NCBI GenBank assembly: GCA_030704615.1 | Contig: CM060731.1 | Coordinates: forward strand, 26,350,001-26,414,000 | Source: Takakia lepidozioides | Lineage: Eukaryota; Streptophyta; Takakiopsida; Takakiales; Takakiaceae | Reading direction: 5' to 3' | DNA length: 64,000 bases | In this document: piece by piece, positions 10,501 through 22,287 of the stretch | Layout of the letters: each line of letters starts with the position of its first letter | Position numbering within the stretch: position 1 is the stretch's first letter | Notes under the pieces: model-generated | Databases searched by the model: none | What the model saw: the letters and a program-made list of their open reading frames with translations, nothing else | What the model was told of the DNA's origin: nothing | Translations under genes and position numbers: made by a program

Positions 10501-13257
10501 GCAATAGTGCCTAGAACTGGAAAATGGCGCCGAATTTCCAGTTCAGGGCCAGCCAGTCTAGGGACTTAGCCATTTTCGGAGCCCTGACTGGAAATTCGGC
10601 GCCATTTTCCCTAACACCACATGAGGCCTCTAACATCCTGAAATGCAAGGACTTGAAAGAAAGGCAGCGCGTATGTACCTGTACAGAAGGCGCATTGCTG
10701 CTTTGTCCGCGTTCGGCTGGTCGGTGAACTCGTGGCTCCGGCGAGCATCTGCTATCTCCCGAAAGAATAGGTTGATTTTGTAGAGCAGAAAGTACCTCGT
10801 CACATAGTCACGTAGGCTCTCTGCTGCAAGAGATATCTCCATCTTGAACTGATGTGCTTGTGTGTCCAGCTGCTCTTGCGCATTCGTCGTCACCTGTGGA
10901 GATTCTCCATCAGATCGCTTTCCTGAAAAAATACAATGAATCCACCCCCTACTAGAGTAGAAGCCCCAAACGAAGCGTGGGGAAGTACCTGAAACCACCA
11001 TGTCATGCGGTTCATCCACATGTCGAATGTGGGGTCAGAGAGTTTGTCCGGTTTGGGGAAGCTCCACATGTCCCTAGTACTTTGGGAACCATTCCAGATT
11101 TGGAGCCACCGGGTCTGTCCAACCACCCAGCATATTCGTAAGCGCCAAACACCACAAAAATGAGTTGTTGCCACCACAATTTGGTTAAGAATGTATCACC
11201 TTTTCTGTTGCATCCACACAGGATGTGGCTAGAGGATGGAGCTTCTCCAATGTCATCGTGGGCTTCAGAGCGCGAGAGTAGTGCTTCCCCACCTCCACCA
11301 GAAAGTCGGCACCAAGGGCGGGATCAGCTATGGCCACGTACTTTACCATCCGCGACTTGTACTTTATGCGGGCCCTCACCTCCGCAGCTTTGACATACGA
11401 TTCGAGTTCCGGGAGGGTTGGATCTTCTCCTCTGACTCCATGTAGAACCTCCGCGCATGTGCCAAATCCTGCTGTATTTTTGTCTGTCAAGAATGTGCAC
11501 ATAAGATTAGAGATCCTGCTCAACACAATTTCTTCTATTGGAGGAGGAGAGACAGATTAGCTCAACAAAACTGTCAGGAGCTTTACCCGAAATATGTAGT
11601 CCACCATGGCGTCGACGCTCAGCCTATACCAGGTTCTGTCTGCCTTTGCCTCTGACTTGCGCATGAGGTCGGCACTTAGGGAATTGGCAAACTCTTGCAC
11701 CCCCTGCTTCCCGACATCCTTCACTCGGAAGAGCATATGGGACAAGTTGGTGGCAATGAAGGCATTCTCAGTCACCCTGCAGTGCCACATTTCCATCAAA
11801 CAATACTGAAATGGGAATTTTCATCATATATGAGGATTCGCAATGAAATGACTTCCAAATTCAAAGTCCAAAAGCGAGAGGCGTTGTAGCTTACGAGTTA
11901 ATGTCGGCCATTGCAGCTTTGAGAAGACTGCGATCTTTGGGCCCCGCAACCTTCAGCACAACACAATCCATGGCGAAATGCCAATCGAGGTCGTTGGGGT
12001 GGGCTTGGGCAATGTGCTCCATCCATGCCAGGAGGCGATGATTGCCGTCCCACACGTAGAACATCTTACCGGACAAGTGCTGGAAAAGAGGATCACTAGC
12101 AATCGATCTCTCGAACTCCTCATTTCGCGTTTGCCAATGGGGACCCCATTTGTCCACCTCATCGGAAGTGTGGGCACGGGAAGCTCCGTGGTCGTTCTCA
12201 ATGGAAACGTAAAACGCGGCAGACCCCATTCGATATCCATCCCGGAAAGAGAATTTCAGCTTGTCGATATCGCCTGGGAGGGCAGGTCTCACCACTTGCA
12301 ATGACACCAAGCGGCAAAGGGGAATTCGAGCTTGGCCGGGTACATCATGCCCCCCAGCACCCTGCCAATGTTGCTGTGGGTTGCCTCCAACATCTTGGTA
12401 GCGGCCAACTTCATATCCGCCTCAGACATGACGTCTACTGCAGAGGGGTTTTCCGGTAGCCCACCAGGACCGCCAAATCCAGCCTGTATGCTCCGGGTTT
12501 GGGGCCTGGGGATGTCCGGGAGGATGTCATCCTGGTCAAAAAGCTCCCTGTCGTCCTCCTCAACAGGGTCAGCCACCTGCAAAACCACCTCCAGCACTCT
12601 CCCCGTCTCTACTGCCCTCTCCCTGGCTTCACCTCGAACTTGCACAATCCGTGCTCTTTCTGGTGTTCTTTCCTCTCCTCCACTCTCCACCGTATGGGTA
12701 ATTGCAGGGGCTGCTCTTGCCCACGATGGTCTAACCGATGTGTTATTGCCTCTCTGTGGTGAGGGATCCACTGTCTCTGTGCGTCCCTCGCTTACATTGG
12801 CATCTGTCATTTGGGCACCCCTGGCCTCTTCAGTGGCCTTTTCTCTTTCCTCCTGGCTAGCATTCTGTCTCGTCTGTTCTTTTGCCCTCTCACGGGCTTT
12901 CTTACTAGGGCTAGCAGCAGGGGAGCCCTCCAGGACGTCCACCTTTGATTGAGGCGAACTGACACCCTCGCGCGCACTGCTCACTCCCCCCTCCGCAGCC
13001 CGTGACGGCTCTCTCGCCGGGGATTGCATTTGCTTAGCTTTCTTCTTTTTCTTTGCGTGGGCGGGCCCTACTGCATGTGCATGAACAACCTCCATTGCCG
13101 GATCTGCTATCCTCATGTCCTCACGCCCTTCACCTGCCATGCCGCCTGCACCAACCTCCCCAATGTCTATTCTGTCGTACTCTCGTTGCAAGTCCTCCCG
13201 TCCACCAACAAAAGGTTTAAGTTTGCCCTCTCGCCCCAAGTTGGGCGATTCAAACAT
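7549..13257 (-). pseudogene. E1 ParB-like / methyltransferase-like protein (multi-exon, two frameshifts)
   Basis: Exons by GT..AG and phase: 13257-11892 (one frameshift near 12313), 11776-11587, 11483-11200 (frameshift), 11114-10989, 10893-10679, 9899-8774, 8721-8421, 8336-8138, 8008-7549. Order of parts: basic, charged N-terminus; ParB/Srx-like motif FYVWDGNHRLLAWM; helical segments; a Lys-rich linker; motif-IV position ILLDIPDG; motif X (RSPAFIQTL); motif I (ILDLTCGTGAS); an acidic C-terminal tail. This is the IV-X-I order of beta-class amino-methyltransferases, but DPPY is replaced. The frameshift at 12313 looks like loss of one C from a C-run, since the shifted frame restores PLCRLVS, shared with E2 and E3. 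The first ATG is uncertain. DNA methylation activity is inference and doubtful. Confidence 0.75.
9985..10612. repeat. Tandem repeat array in an E1 intron (GGCGCCGAATTTCC family)
   Basis: Units of about 115 bp alternate AAAATGGCGCCGAATTTCCAG, TTCAGGGCCAGCC and GGGACTTAGCCCGAAAATGG. Each unit contains the GGCGCC palindrome core of E1. Long frames through it are repeat translations. It lies wholly in the intron between exons 10679 and 9899. Confidence 0.85.
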
Positions 13258-14090
13258 GCGATGACTTGGAGCTGTCGATGATACCACCAGCGTGCCGGGC
13301 TCGTCATCACTCTGTCATTCCCAAAAATCGTGAAAACCAACATCGGTGCAAAAACCAGCATCGCAACGAGCAGCGCAACCACCATAGCAACAATCATGTA
13401 ACAAAAATGAAAACATAACAAGTTTAGGAGAGTATGGAGAGCCATGCAACAACAATGAAAACAAATGCAACCATTGCCTGAGAATGACATGCACAAGCAG
13501 CCTTCTCCAGAGCTGCCGGATTTGCATACGCATTGCAAACAATCTAAGGTTCACTCAACTGTCTAAAGTTCACTCATCCAGCGAAGCCAGGATGGAGATG
13601 CAAAAACAAAGCGAGGCAACAAAGCGAAAGCAAAAAAGAAATCGAACAAAGCGAAAGCAAAAGTGGCTTGCCTAAGAGTACTCGGCTTCAGTTGGCGCGG
13701 GTTGTGAGCAAGACACTGGAATCTCCTTCTAGAGCTTCAGTTTGGCCATGCGAGAGATTGGCCGTCGTCCGTAGTACAGAGCTTTCAACTTCCGCCGCGG
13801 TGTGGATGTGAGGTCTCTCTCAGGAGAGCCACGCCCTTCAGGCGGCATAAGTCCCAGCCAAAATGGAAAAAGATCTCCGTTTTTGGGGTATATGCCTCGA
13901 ATAGCATGTTAAGCCAAGACTAGCATGAGATTTAGGGTACGTATCCAGGAAGCCATGTGTCGCCAGCCCGAATGAAAACCGACGGCGGTGGACATTTATT
14001 GCCCAACTGCGCAATTAAATGTCGGATGAAGCCCTCCATGTCGGATGAAAATCGACGGAAAGAGGCCCGGAATTTCCAACGTAGAGGTAA
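13258..14090. other. E1 intergenic DNA between divergent genes, no gene seen
   Basis: AT-richer sequence upstream of the minus-strand gene. It should hold its promoter and perhaps a 5' exon, but I see no convincing TATA box or coding stretch. The strong palindrome array begins just to the right. Confidence 0.5.
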
Positions 14091-16400
14091 TTCGGAGCGC
14101 TGCAGGATGGAATTCCGGCGCCGGATTTCCATCCTGCAGGTAATTCGGAGCGCAGCAGGATGGAAATTCAGCGCCGAATTTCCATCCAGCAAGGTAGGGC
14201 GGCGTGCGAAATTTCCCTTACGCAGGTAATTCAGAAGCGGATGGATGGAAATCCGGCGCCGGATTTCCATCCGCGCAGGTAGGGCAGCGCGCGAAATTTC
14301 CCTCAAGCAGGTAATTCGGAGGCGGATGGATGGAAATCCGGCGCCGAATTTCCATCCAGCAGGTAAGTGGAATCCCGGATGGATGCAAATCCGGCGCCGA
14401 ATTTCCATCCTGCAGGTAATTCGACTCCTGGATGGATGGAAATCCGGCGTCGAATTTCCATCCAGCAGGTAAGTGGAATCCCGGATGGATGGAAATCCGG
14501 CGCCGAATTTCCATCCTGAAGGTAATTCGACTCCCGGATGGATGGAAAATCTGGCGCCAAATTTCCATCCAGCAGGGAAGTCGGATCGCTGGCGTATGGA
14601 TATTCGGCGCCGAATTTCCATTCGCCAGGTATTTTCGAAGCGCTGAATTACCTTCCTACAGGTAATTCTGAGCGTGTCGGATTGATTTTTCGGAGAAAAA
14701 CAAACCTAACTGTTTGTTTTGTGGCTGAAGTGCACTTGTAGACACGTTTTTCTTGGAATCCTTGACTGCTAGAGGCCAATCGGAACAGCCTCGGACGTAA
14801 ATTTGGCGCCGTTTTTCCATTCTGGGAGGTTTCTGCGACTTCCTTTGAGGGGGCCCCGATGGGAATTCGGCGCCGAATTTCCATCCGGGGGATGGTCTCT
14901 GTCGGAGAGGTGCCGGCCTCTCCGCCGCTCTGTTGGATATTCGGTGCCGAATTTCCGTCCGGGGGTTGAAATATGACGGCCAGGTGCCGGCCTCTCCCCC
15001 CTCCCCGACTACATTGGAACGGGCCCGGATGGAAATTCGGCGCCGTTTTTCCATCTGGGGAGGTTTTTACGACTTCCTTTGAGGGGGCCCTGATGGAAAT
15101 TCGGCGCCGAATTTCCATCCGGGGGATGGTCTCTGTCGGAGAGGTGCCGGCCTCTCCGCCGCTCTGTTGGATATTCGGTGCCGAATTTCCGTCCGGGGGT
15201 TGAAATATGACGGCCAGGTGCCGGCCTCTCCCCCCTCCCCGACTGCATTGGAACGGCCCCGGATTGAAATTCGGCGCCGTTTTTTCCATCTGGTCCGGTT
15301 TTTATGTCGGCCAGTTTTCGGTCTGACCCCCCGACACGACTTCCTTTGGGGGGGGGCGGATGGAAATTCGGCGCCGAATCTCCATCCAGGGGATGCTCTC
15401 TGTCGAACACGTGCCGGCCTCTACGCCCGAGGCGACTTCATCCGGGCGTCCCCTGTTGGATATTCGGTGCCGAATTTCCGTCCGGAGGTTGAAATGTGAC
15501 GGCCAGGTGCCGGCCTCTCCCCCCTCCCCGACTGCATTGGAACGGCCCCGGATTGAAATTCGGCGCCGTTTTTTCCATCTGGTCCGGTTTTTATGTCGAC
15601 CAGTTTTTGGTCTGACCCCCGACACGACTTCCTTTGGGGGGCCCGGATGGAAATTCGGCGCCGAATCTCCATCCAGGGGATGCTCTCTGTCGAACACGTG
15701 CCGGCCTCTACGCCCGAGGCGACTTCATCCGGGCGTCCCCTGTTGGATATTCGGTGCCGAATTTCCGTCCGGGGGTTGAAATGTGACGGCCAGGTGCCGG
15801 CCTCTCCCCCCTCCCCGACTGCATCCGAACCGCCCCGGATGGAAATTCGGCGCCGTTTTTCCATCTGGGGATGTTTTTATGTCGGCCAGTTTTCGGCCTG
15901 ACCCCCCGACACGACTTCCTTTGGGGGGGCCCGGATGGAAATTCGGCGCCGAATCTCCATCCAGGGGATGTTCTCTGTCGCACACGCGCCGGCCTCTACG
16001 CCCGAGGCGACTTCATCCGGGCTTCCCCTGTTGTATATTTGGTGCCGAATTTCCGTCCGGGGGTTGTAATGTGAGGGCCAGATGGCGGCCTTTCCCCCGA
16101 GCCGACTGCATCCGAAAGGCCTCGGATGGAAATTCGGCGCCGTTTTTCCATCCGCGTAGGTTTTTATGTCGGCCAGTTTTCGGCCTGACCCCCCGACAGG
16201 ACTTCCTTTGGGGGGATCCGAATGGAAATTCGGCGCTGAATTTCCGTTCGGGGGATGTTCTCTGTCGGACAGGTGCCGGCATCTCTGCCCCAGACGACTT
16301 CATCCGTGCGGCCCCTGTTGGATATTGGGTGCCGAATTTTCATTCGAGGGTAGTAATGTGACGGCATGGTGCCGGCTTCTCCCCTTCAGCCGTCATCATC
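14091..16400. repeat. E1 central palindrome array
   Basis: Dozens of copies of the half-site GGAAATTCGGC followed by its reverse complement (a 22-nt perfect palindrome centred on GGCGCC). From 14091 to 14640 they sit in ~60-bp units with GATGGATGG and AGGTAATTC. From about 14760 to 16400 they sit in higher-order units of about 300 bp that also carry GTGCCGGCCTCT and CCCCCCGACACGACTTCC. Open frames on both strands here are repeat translations. The array lies between the two divergent E1 genes. Confidence 0.9.
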
Positions 16401-16647
16401 CGGACGGCCCCCCACTTTCTGACTGCATACCGTTGGCAGTTATTGCGCAAAGACCAGGGGCCGCATTCCGGAGACAAGGTTCATTAACACTCTGACTGTG
16501 GATTTTTGAGATAGTTGGCTCACTGGATTTGGATCAGGCTTCGTCGCTCGGACAAATCGGCACCGCATTCCTTCCCATCGCTGCATCCCCCTTCTACCAG
16601 GGAGCTTCCCCGCACGCCATCCTGGCAGTCTTGTGTGCACATCTCCC

Positions 16648-19600
16648 ATGGCGGAAAACCCGAGCGCTACAGTGTACTGCCCTCCTCACGAGCATAGAGC
16701 TTCATTTCCGTGCAGAGGTGAGATCTGCCGGGTGATGGAGAAATATTTGTGCGTTCGATACCACCTGAAACCGGGGTCGGTTTTTTTGGAGGAAAGGAAG
16801 GACTCAAACGGCCTTGTTGTCGAGAGTATTGTTGTGCTCCACGATGATTTCGGCGATGGCAGGGAATGGCGAGTTCCACCATTGGACAACGTCATATACA
16901 GGGCTGTTGGGGACTTCATTTTCCCGCCAAATGCACCTTCTATCCTGGCGCCTTCCACGAAACAATCCGCGAATCAGAGAGTGGCTACCTCAAAGAGAGA
17001 AGTCCGCAACGAAGTAAATCCAGAGCCGAACCCATCCATGAAGACGAGCGAGAACCGGGTTGTTCACAACCTGTCCGACTCAGACGAGGTCATGGAAGTT
17101 CCGAGGTCGTCCTGGAGATCAGGCAAGTCCTCAATGGACGTCAGTGGAGGAGGGAGTTATATTCCCAGCACGAACACCGCAGTTCGATCTATTCTTGAAA
17201 TTCTGCGAGGGCTTCACCTGGAGGGACACCGGTTGGAGCTGGCCGGGCTGGACTATAGCAAGTTCGCAATTAAATCGGTTACATGCCTTCCCGCCGACGT
17301 CGACGGTAATATCTTCTTTGAGTTCCCTCCTCGGGCGGACTACTCGAGGGCGTCCGGAATGTTGACAGATATGGATAGAAAACATGACGGTCATCCTTGG
17401 TGCGTTACCAAAACCACCAGCATGAAGATGCTCGATGGTGTGCGGGTGCGCTACGTTGTTTGTGCGGGCGCGTTGCGGTGTTTCTCCCCAACTTGCTTCC
17501 ACTTTAAATCCAGAGGTCACAGGAACGAGACCGATTGGACAGGCACAGCTCATCAACCATTTCGAGCTCAGGAGAAGGTTCCGAACTCCACATTTAAGTG
17601 TGCGCATTGCAAAGAACCACCACACTGCATGTCTATTTGTAATGCCAAGCAGTTCTATGTGTTGCACCGTTTCCCTGACCTCACCCGAGCTTGCATACAC
17701 GTTGGTTCCCATTGTCACAAATTGGCGAGGGGGAACTCGCGGGAGGCTGCCCACGAGGCAGAGCAGCTTGTTCAGGAGGAGGTTAAGTTGAGACCGGGTG
17801 CCAAACCCAAACAGATACAGCTCCAAGCCGCCCATAAGATGGCATTGGCCAGAATTATGTCGGAAGACGGCTCCAATAGAGTTCCTCTCGACGAGAAGGA
17901 AATGGAGGCATTGCTGGAGTCGGTGTCCCACGTATGTTCACCGAATGTCCGAAACCACATTGTCTCATGTAAACAGAAAATTGGGCGTGGCTCGGATATG
18001 CACTCCATTCTGGAGGTGAAGCGACGACGTGGATATGATTACATTCATGGAAGTAGGTTTCCAGGACAAGGGACTGAGGCAGATCGTTGTTTCGTATTCA
18101 AAATGTCCACGTGTGGACCTGGCAGCGGCGTCGAACTGGTCGATAGGATGACGAGTGGGGACTTGTCAAACAGTTGGGTCATGTTCGACCATATTAAGCG
18201 AATTACAAATCAGCACTGGGTGACAATGGGTGCACATGTCTACGACACCCACTGCAGGATGCTAATGACAATTGCTATTTGTGAGATGAAAGGAGAGGAC
18301 ACACAATCGGAGATGCTTCTTTGGCAGGGAATAAACGAACAGATGGCCAAGGTGGGATTGCCCCCTCCCAATTTCCGTGGTTTCATGGCGGACAACGCAC
18401 AAGCAAATTGGGCTGCCATCCGAAGGGTGTACGGGCAAGACCCCAATGTTCCCATGGAAGGCAAGGAGAGATCTTGTGGGTTCCATTTTCTGCAGAGCCT
18501 TTCGCAGTACACAACCAGGCTCGTGGCGCCTGATTTCAGAGAGGAGCACCGTCCCATGTGCCTTGCGTGGAAGCGCGCTCCCACCTTGGATGATGCAGAG
18601 ACACAGTTTGCATGTATACGGGCTTGGTGGACATCGTCAGGTGCTGTAAGGAAATCAGACGAGGGAGCAATGGTCAGTTGGCTAGCATGGTGGCATTATC
18701 GTTTCCTCCAGTTCGGCGACTATATGCGGGAGGTGAGTTGCACGAATTCGCGTCCCGTTGAATATTATTCTTGACCATATTTGTAACTTGCTTGTAACCT
18801 CAACATGTGCTTGTGCAGGAAATGTGGCTCGACTCCGACACCGACATGCCCACGACAAACATGGCCAAATCAGTGCACTCTTCCTGGCGTGCCTCCTCTG
18901 CGGCGCATCTGGTGGACATCCTCACTGCCACAACGGAGGACATTGTGAGGTCAATTATGCAGCAATGCAGGTACAACGAGTTCTTGAAAGGGAAATAGTG
19001 GGGCTTGGGGCTGGACATGCAGGAAATGCTGATGCGGACTGCCTCGAGATCGAAGAATCCTCGGAAGTGGGTGGCGGCCTTGCGAGAGGGCCTTCGGGAC
19101 ACGCCATTGCTGCGAAGAGGCCAACATTTAGAATGAGATGTTCATTCCCGTCCAGTGAGACGAAGACTTGACGAGGCACCTGGCGGAGAAGAGGATTCAT
19201 GGCGAGCTGACAAGAATATTCGCACGCTCCCTCGTGGTCCGGTGATGTTGCCCGAGGAGGTCTCGTCGAGCACCGGAAGTCCTACACGTTCAAGATCGCC
19301 ATCTCCTTTGAGCACAGGGCGCGTGCCCCGGCAACATAACGAGCCATCTGTAGTAAAGCAGTACAACATTCCCATTGTGGAGACAAGAGTGTCGGAGTCA
19401 CAGTGGAGAATTGCGAGGACATTGCCGGCATTTCGAGGGAAGTGCTGCGCCATCCGGGTGGATACGAGAGCACGCTGTGGTGAGATGATTTGGAGGAACC
19501 CACACGGTGCTGCACGTGCACCTTGTTTCAGCGGCAGATTTTTGACTCCCACATTTGCTCACGCCACAACGCAGACATTTTGGTTCTGTAGGCACGACAT

Positions 19601-20237
19601 AATGACCTGTGTATTTGGCAAGCCCAAGTACGGGATTCAGGGAATGCCGGAGCCTCCGGGCGTCTGGCCTGTTGCACCGGGTTGCAGCCTCTCTCAGAAT
19701 GAGGCGGATGCTCTATCTGCAGCAAGATTTCGAATGGTGCAACGCACAGACATCCCGGCCCACGCATTTCCGGTTCCTCAGACCCAGCCATTGCAGACTG
19801 CTCGGTCCAGTAAAGACGGATTGGACAATTCTGCACATCCCACAATGCGATTCGGAAGAGTGAAGAGACGACACCCTCCCAACAAGTTGAATGAGACTCG
19901 GATTGCCAATGCTCTTGGGATGGCTTGCACTATTCAGAGCTCCGTGGACGTACCCCCACCCGGCCTTGGGCGTGTGTATCGGATGGCAACGGCCGGCTCG
20001 GCTGTACGCGACGATGTATACACAATTACGATTGGAGTGGAGCCGACTTGCAATTGTACGGACTTCTCGTTGATGGAAGCAAAGAAGGGTTCGAAGTATT
20101 ATCCGTGCAAGCATCTGTATTACATTTACCTGAAGAGATTGAGGATGAACGTGACTGTTGATGACTTTATTCATGCACCGGCGTTGAGCGTGAATGAGCT
20201 GCACAAACTCCTCCTTAGGGATTCCAGAAATCATTGA
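16648..20237 (+). pseudogene. E1 Mutator-like transposase with SWIM zinc finger (two stops)
   Basis: Start ATG at 16648. Exon 1 is 16648-18732 (donor GTGAGT, 695 codons). Exon 2 is 18819-20237 (acceptor GTGCAG). About 1,167 codons. N-terminal third: GNIFFEFPPR, KHDGHPWC and a Cys-rich block (VCAGALRC, FKCAHCKEPPHC), likely zinc binding. Core: SWVMFDHIKRI and GFMADNAQANWAAIRR (putative catalytic Asp residues), then SCGFHFLQSL (CxxH). C-terminus: CNCTDF..YYPCKHLYYIYL, a SWIM finger (CxCx(n)CxH) typical of MURA-type transposases. Only two lesions, both in frame: TAG 18996-18998 and TGA 19134-19136. This is the best preserved transposase in the window. Confidence 0.85.
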
Positions 20238-20920
20238 TGGGGCAAAGGGAATCCTCCATATGGATATTTTCAATTGCATTTTGCTGTATCAGATTTTTTT
20301 TTGCAGTGTAATGAAATGCACCCCAAAACTCCTGGAATGAGGCAATATTCCATTCAAACTGAGATCCAACAGAAGCAGTTGTGGGGCCATTTCTGGAAAA
20401 ATGGCGCCGAATTTCTCTTTTTGGGGCCGAAAACTGGCTAAGTCCCAACATGCACTGGTACCTGTGTCTGGGAAAATGGCGCCGAATTTCTCTGTTTTGG
20501 GCCGAAAACTGGCTAAGTCCGAACATGCACTGGAAAAATGGCGCTGAATTACCTGTCATGAGGGGACCTATAGCCGCGGAATTCGGCACCATTTTTCGCC
20601 AGAGAGACCTATTACCGCGAAATACGTCGTCGTTTTTTCAGGTTACGGACCCTATTACCGCGAAATTCGGTGCCATATTTGCACATGTCGCTGGGAATTG
20701 GCATGAGCGGAAGACGAAATATCATGAGCACAACTGTCAAAACTGCAATTTTCCCTTCAAGGGGCCGAATAATATATTTGTTTTTCCTGACACATTGCAT
20801 TAAATTACTGTTTTTTATTGTTTTTTATTTTCAAAATTTGTACTTCTGCTCATGAAAACCGATTGTCTTACTAGTCCGCTCATGCCGCTCATGCCGCTCA
20901 TGCTCATGAAATAGCAAACC
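20238..20920. repeat. E1 right subterminal repeats and right TIR
   Basis: After the transposase stop come three or four copies of AAAATGGCGCCGAATTTCTC with GGCCGAAAACTGGCTAAGTC, i.e. the E1 palindrome core again, then AT-rich DNA, and the right TIR at about 20876-20920. No gene seen. Confidence 0.8.
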
Positions 20921-21848
20921 TCCATAGCGCCAGGCAGGTTGGTACTAGTTTGCAGAATTGGCAAACGAAAGTGGTTTCCGCTGGAGGAGCAGTCCCAGGC
21001 TTAAATGGATTTTCCGCGAGACCCTCCCACTCGCTTTGATTGTGAACCCCAGACTGAAGAAAGTGTCCGCAATTCAAATTATCACACCTAAGGTGTCCAT
21101 TGCAAACTGTTCTCCTGAAAACAAGCTTGTCCTCATTTTGAATATTGGATGTTTTTGTTCTGCACCATGGGTGCCCGTCGTGTTTCTTGTCCATTCCGTG
21201 CATCATGCTTGTTATACCTCCAATTCGCGGAGGAGGAGGCAGCTCGAATAGGATATCCCCATCAAAAGTCTCTGGCAGGAACTTCGCAGGCACCTGCTTC
21301 AAAGCTTCCCAATCAATTCCCCGCAACTCACTTTTGAAACCTGCCATTCCTCCCATCGCCCGTAGTTTTGGAATGACACTACAAATGTCTTCTTCATCCG
21401 CTTCCACAACTACAGTACAAAGGACTGGAGTTGGAATTTCACTAATGTCATCATCGGACGAATCCGAAAGCTCAACGATTGGAGTTGAGCACGTTTCTTC
21501 TTTTTTCACCACCACCTCCCTTTTGTCTTCAACGACTGAAGCAGCAGTCTCGGGCGTCACATATGATCCAAAGGACTTTCTCCAAGGCTCTCCAAGTACT
21601 TTGTATCTACCAGGGCGCACTCTCCACTGGCTCACATGAGCCGTCACATCACGATTTCGAAAAGAGTATTTCAACAACTTCCCGTCGAAATCGTACACCT
21701 CTTTCTCCAAGAAGATGGACCCATTCAAAAGTTCAAACCGGGTAGCCAAGACATGTTCCGTCACAATCGCGAATCCATTGTCAAGTGCTTCTTTGGAGAA
21801 AGGCACTGGTTTGTCGTCAGAATAAAACTCTGCTTCGGAGGAAGCCAT
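20921..21848 (-). pseudogene. E2 transposase, N-terminal part (cut by E1)
   Basis: Real ATG at 21848, about 305 residues. It matches the N-termini of the E1 and E3 transposases: an unidentified N-terminal region (SIFLEKEVYDFDGKLL, QWRVRPGRYKVLG), an acidic linker (LSDSSDDDISEIPTP), then FDGDILFELPPP, KKHDGHPWC and a Cys-rich block (VCNGHLRCDNLNCG; TTFVCQFCKLVPTC). Coding homology stops at CLAL, exactly at the E1 TIR, and resumes with CGARMYYV at 7328. The two pieces are therefore one gene split by 13.6 kb. Confidence 0.9.
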
Positions 21849-22287
21849 GTTACGTCCCCGAGCGGGGGGTTCTCTTTCCTCAGCTGCTCCTTTGCGAAAT
21901 CAGATGATTCAGCTATGCAACACACTGGTTGCACATGAAATGAGGCGGAAGCACCCGTTCCTTGAAGATTGTGCATATTATGATATTCCATCTAATCAAT
22001 GTGGGACGGTTCCTGACAAGTCACCGTCAAATTAACGTATGTGGGGGTCTCCCCAAAACAATAAAAACCCACCGACTTCCTTGAAGACAGCTTGAGGATC
22101 CCATGTAGGGATGATGGAAGAGAATTGAAGTAATTAGTTCATTGGCAGGCCATAACTATATCCAGTATGTCTGATCATGTGGATGGTTTCAAGATCATGC
22201 AATCCCTGGGCCCAGAACTCTCCACGTACGCATATTCCGTTAAATCCTAAGTAGGCCTCATGGCAAGTACTTCGAGAATTCTCATCC
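21849..22287. promoter_or_regulatory. E2 divergent intergenic region
   Basis: Lies between the divergent transposase (minus) and ParB-like/methyltransferase-like (plus) genes, so it should hold both promoters. I see no certain TATA box or repeat; role assigned from position only. Confidence 0.4.

Larger units (their letters stand above)
7329..20920. mobile_element. E1: complete 13.6-kb two-gene Mutator-like transposon
   Basis: Terminal inverted repeats: GG(G/T)(C/T)TGCTATTTCATGAGC at the left (7331 inward), and its reverse complement ending ..GCTCATGAAATAGCAAACC at 20920. GCGGCATGAGC units extend both. The outer flanks are matching pieces of one gene: E2 transposase reads ..PTCLAL up to the right end and ..CGARMYYV from the left end. 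An imperfect duplication of the target (TCCACACAGCGC at 7317-7328; TCCATAGCGC at 20921-20930) flanks it. Inside are the ParB-like/methyltransferase-like gene (minus strand, left) and the transposase (plus strand, right), separated by a repeat array. The TIR family differs from that of E2-E4. Confidence 0.85.

Noticed and set aside
12289-12313. E1 exon 1 ending naturally at its stop near 12289
   Set aside because: The other frame restores PLCRLVS and VVRP, shared with E2 and E3, so this is a one-base deletion in a C-run, not a gene end.
14100-16400. Many long overlapping open frames on both strands
   Set aside because: They are translations of the GGAAATTCGGC palindrome array; the same peptides (WKFGAEFPS, MEIRRRISI) recur in all frames.
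18996-19136. TAG and TGA in the E1 transposase as programmed read-through or RNA editing
   Set aside because: No second copy has stops at these places, and U-to-C editing in seedless plants is organellar; simple nonsense decay fits the other copies.
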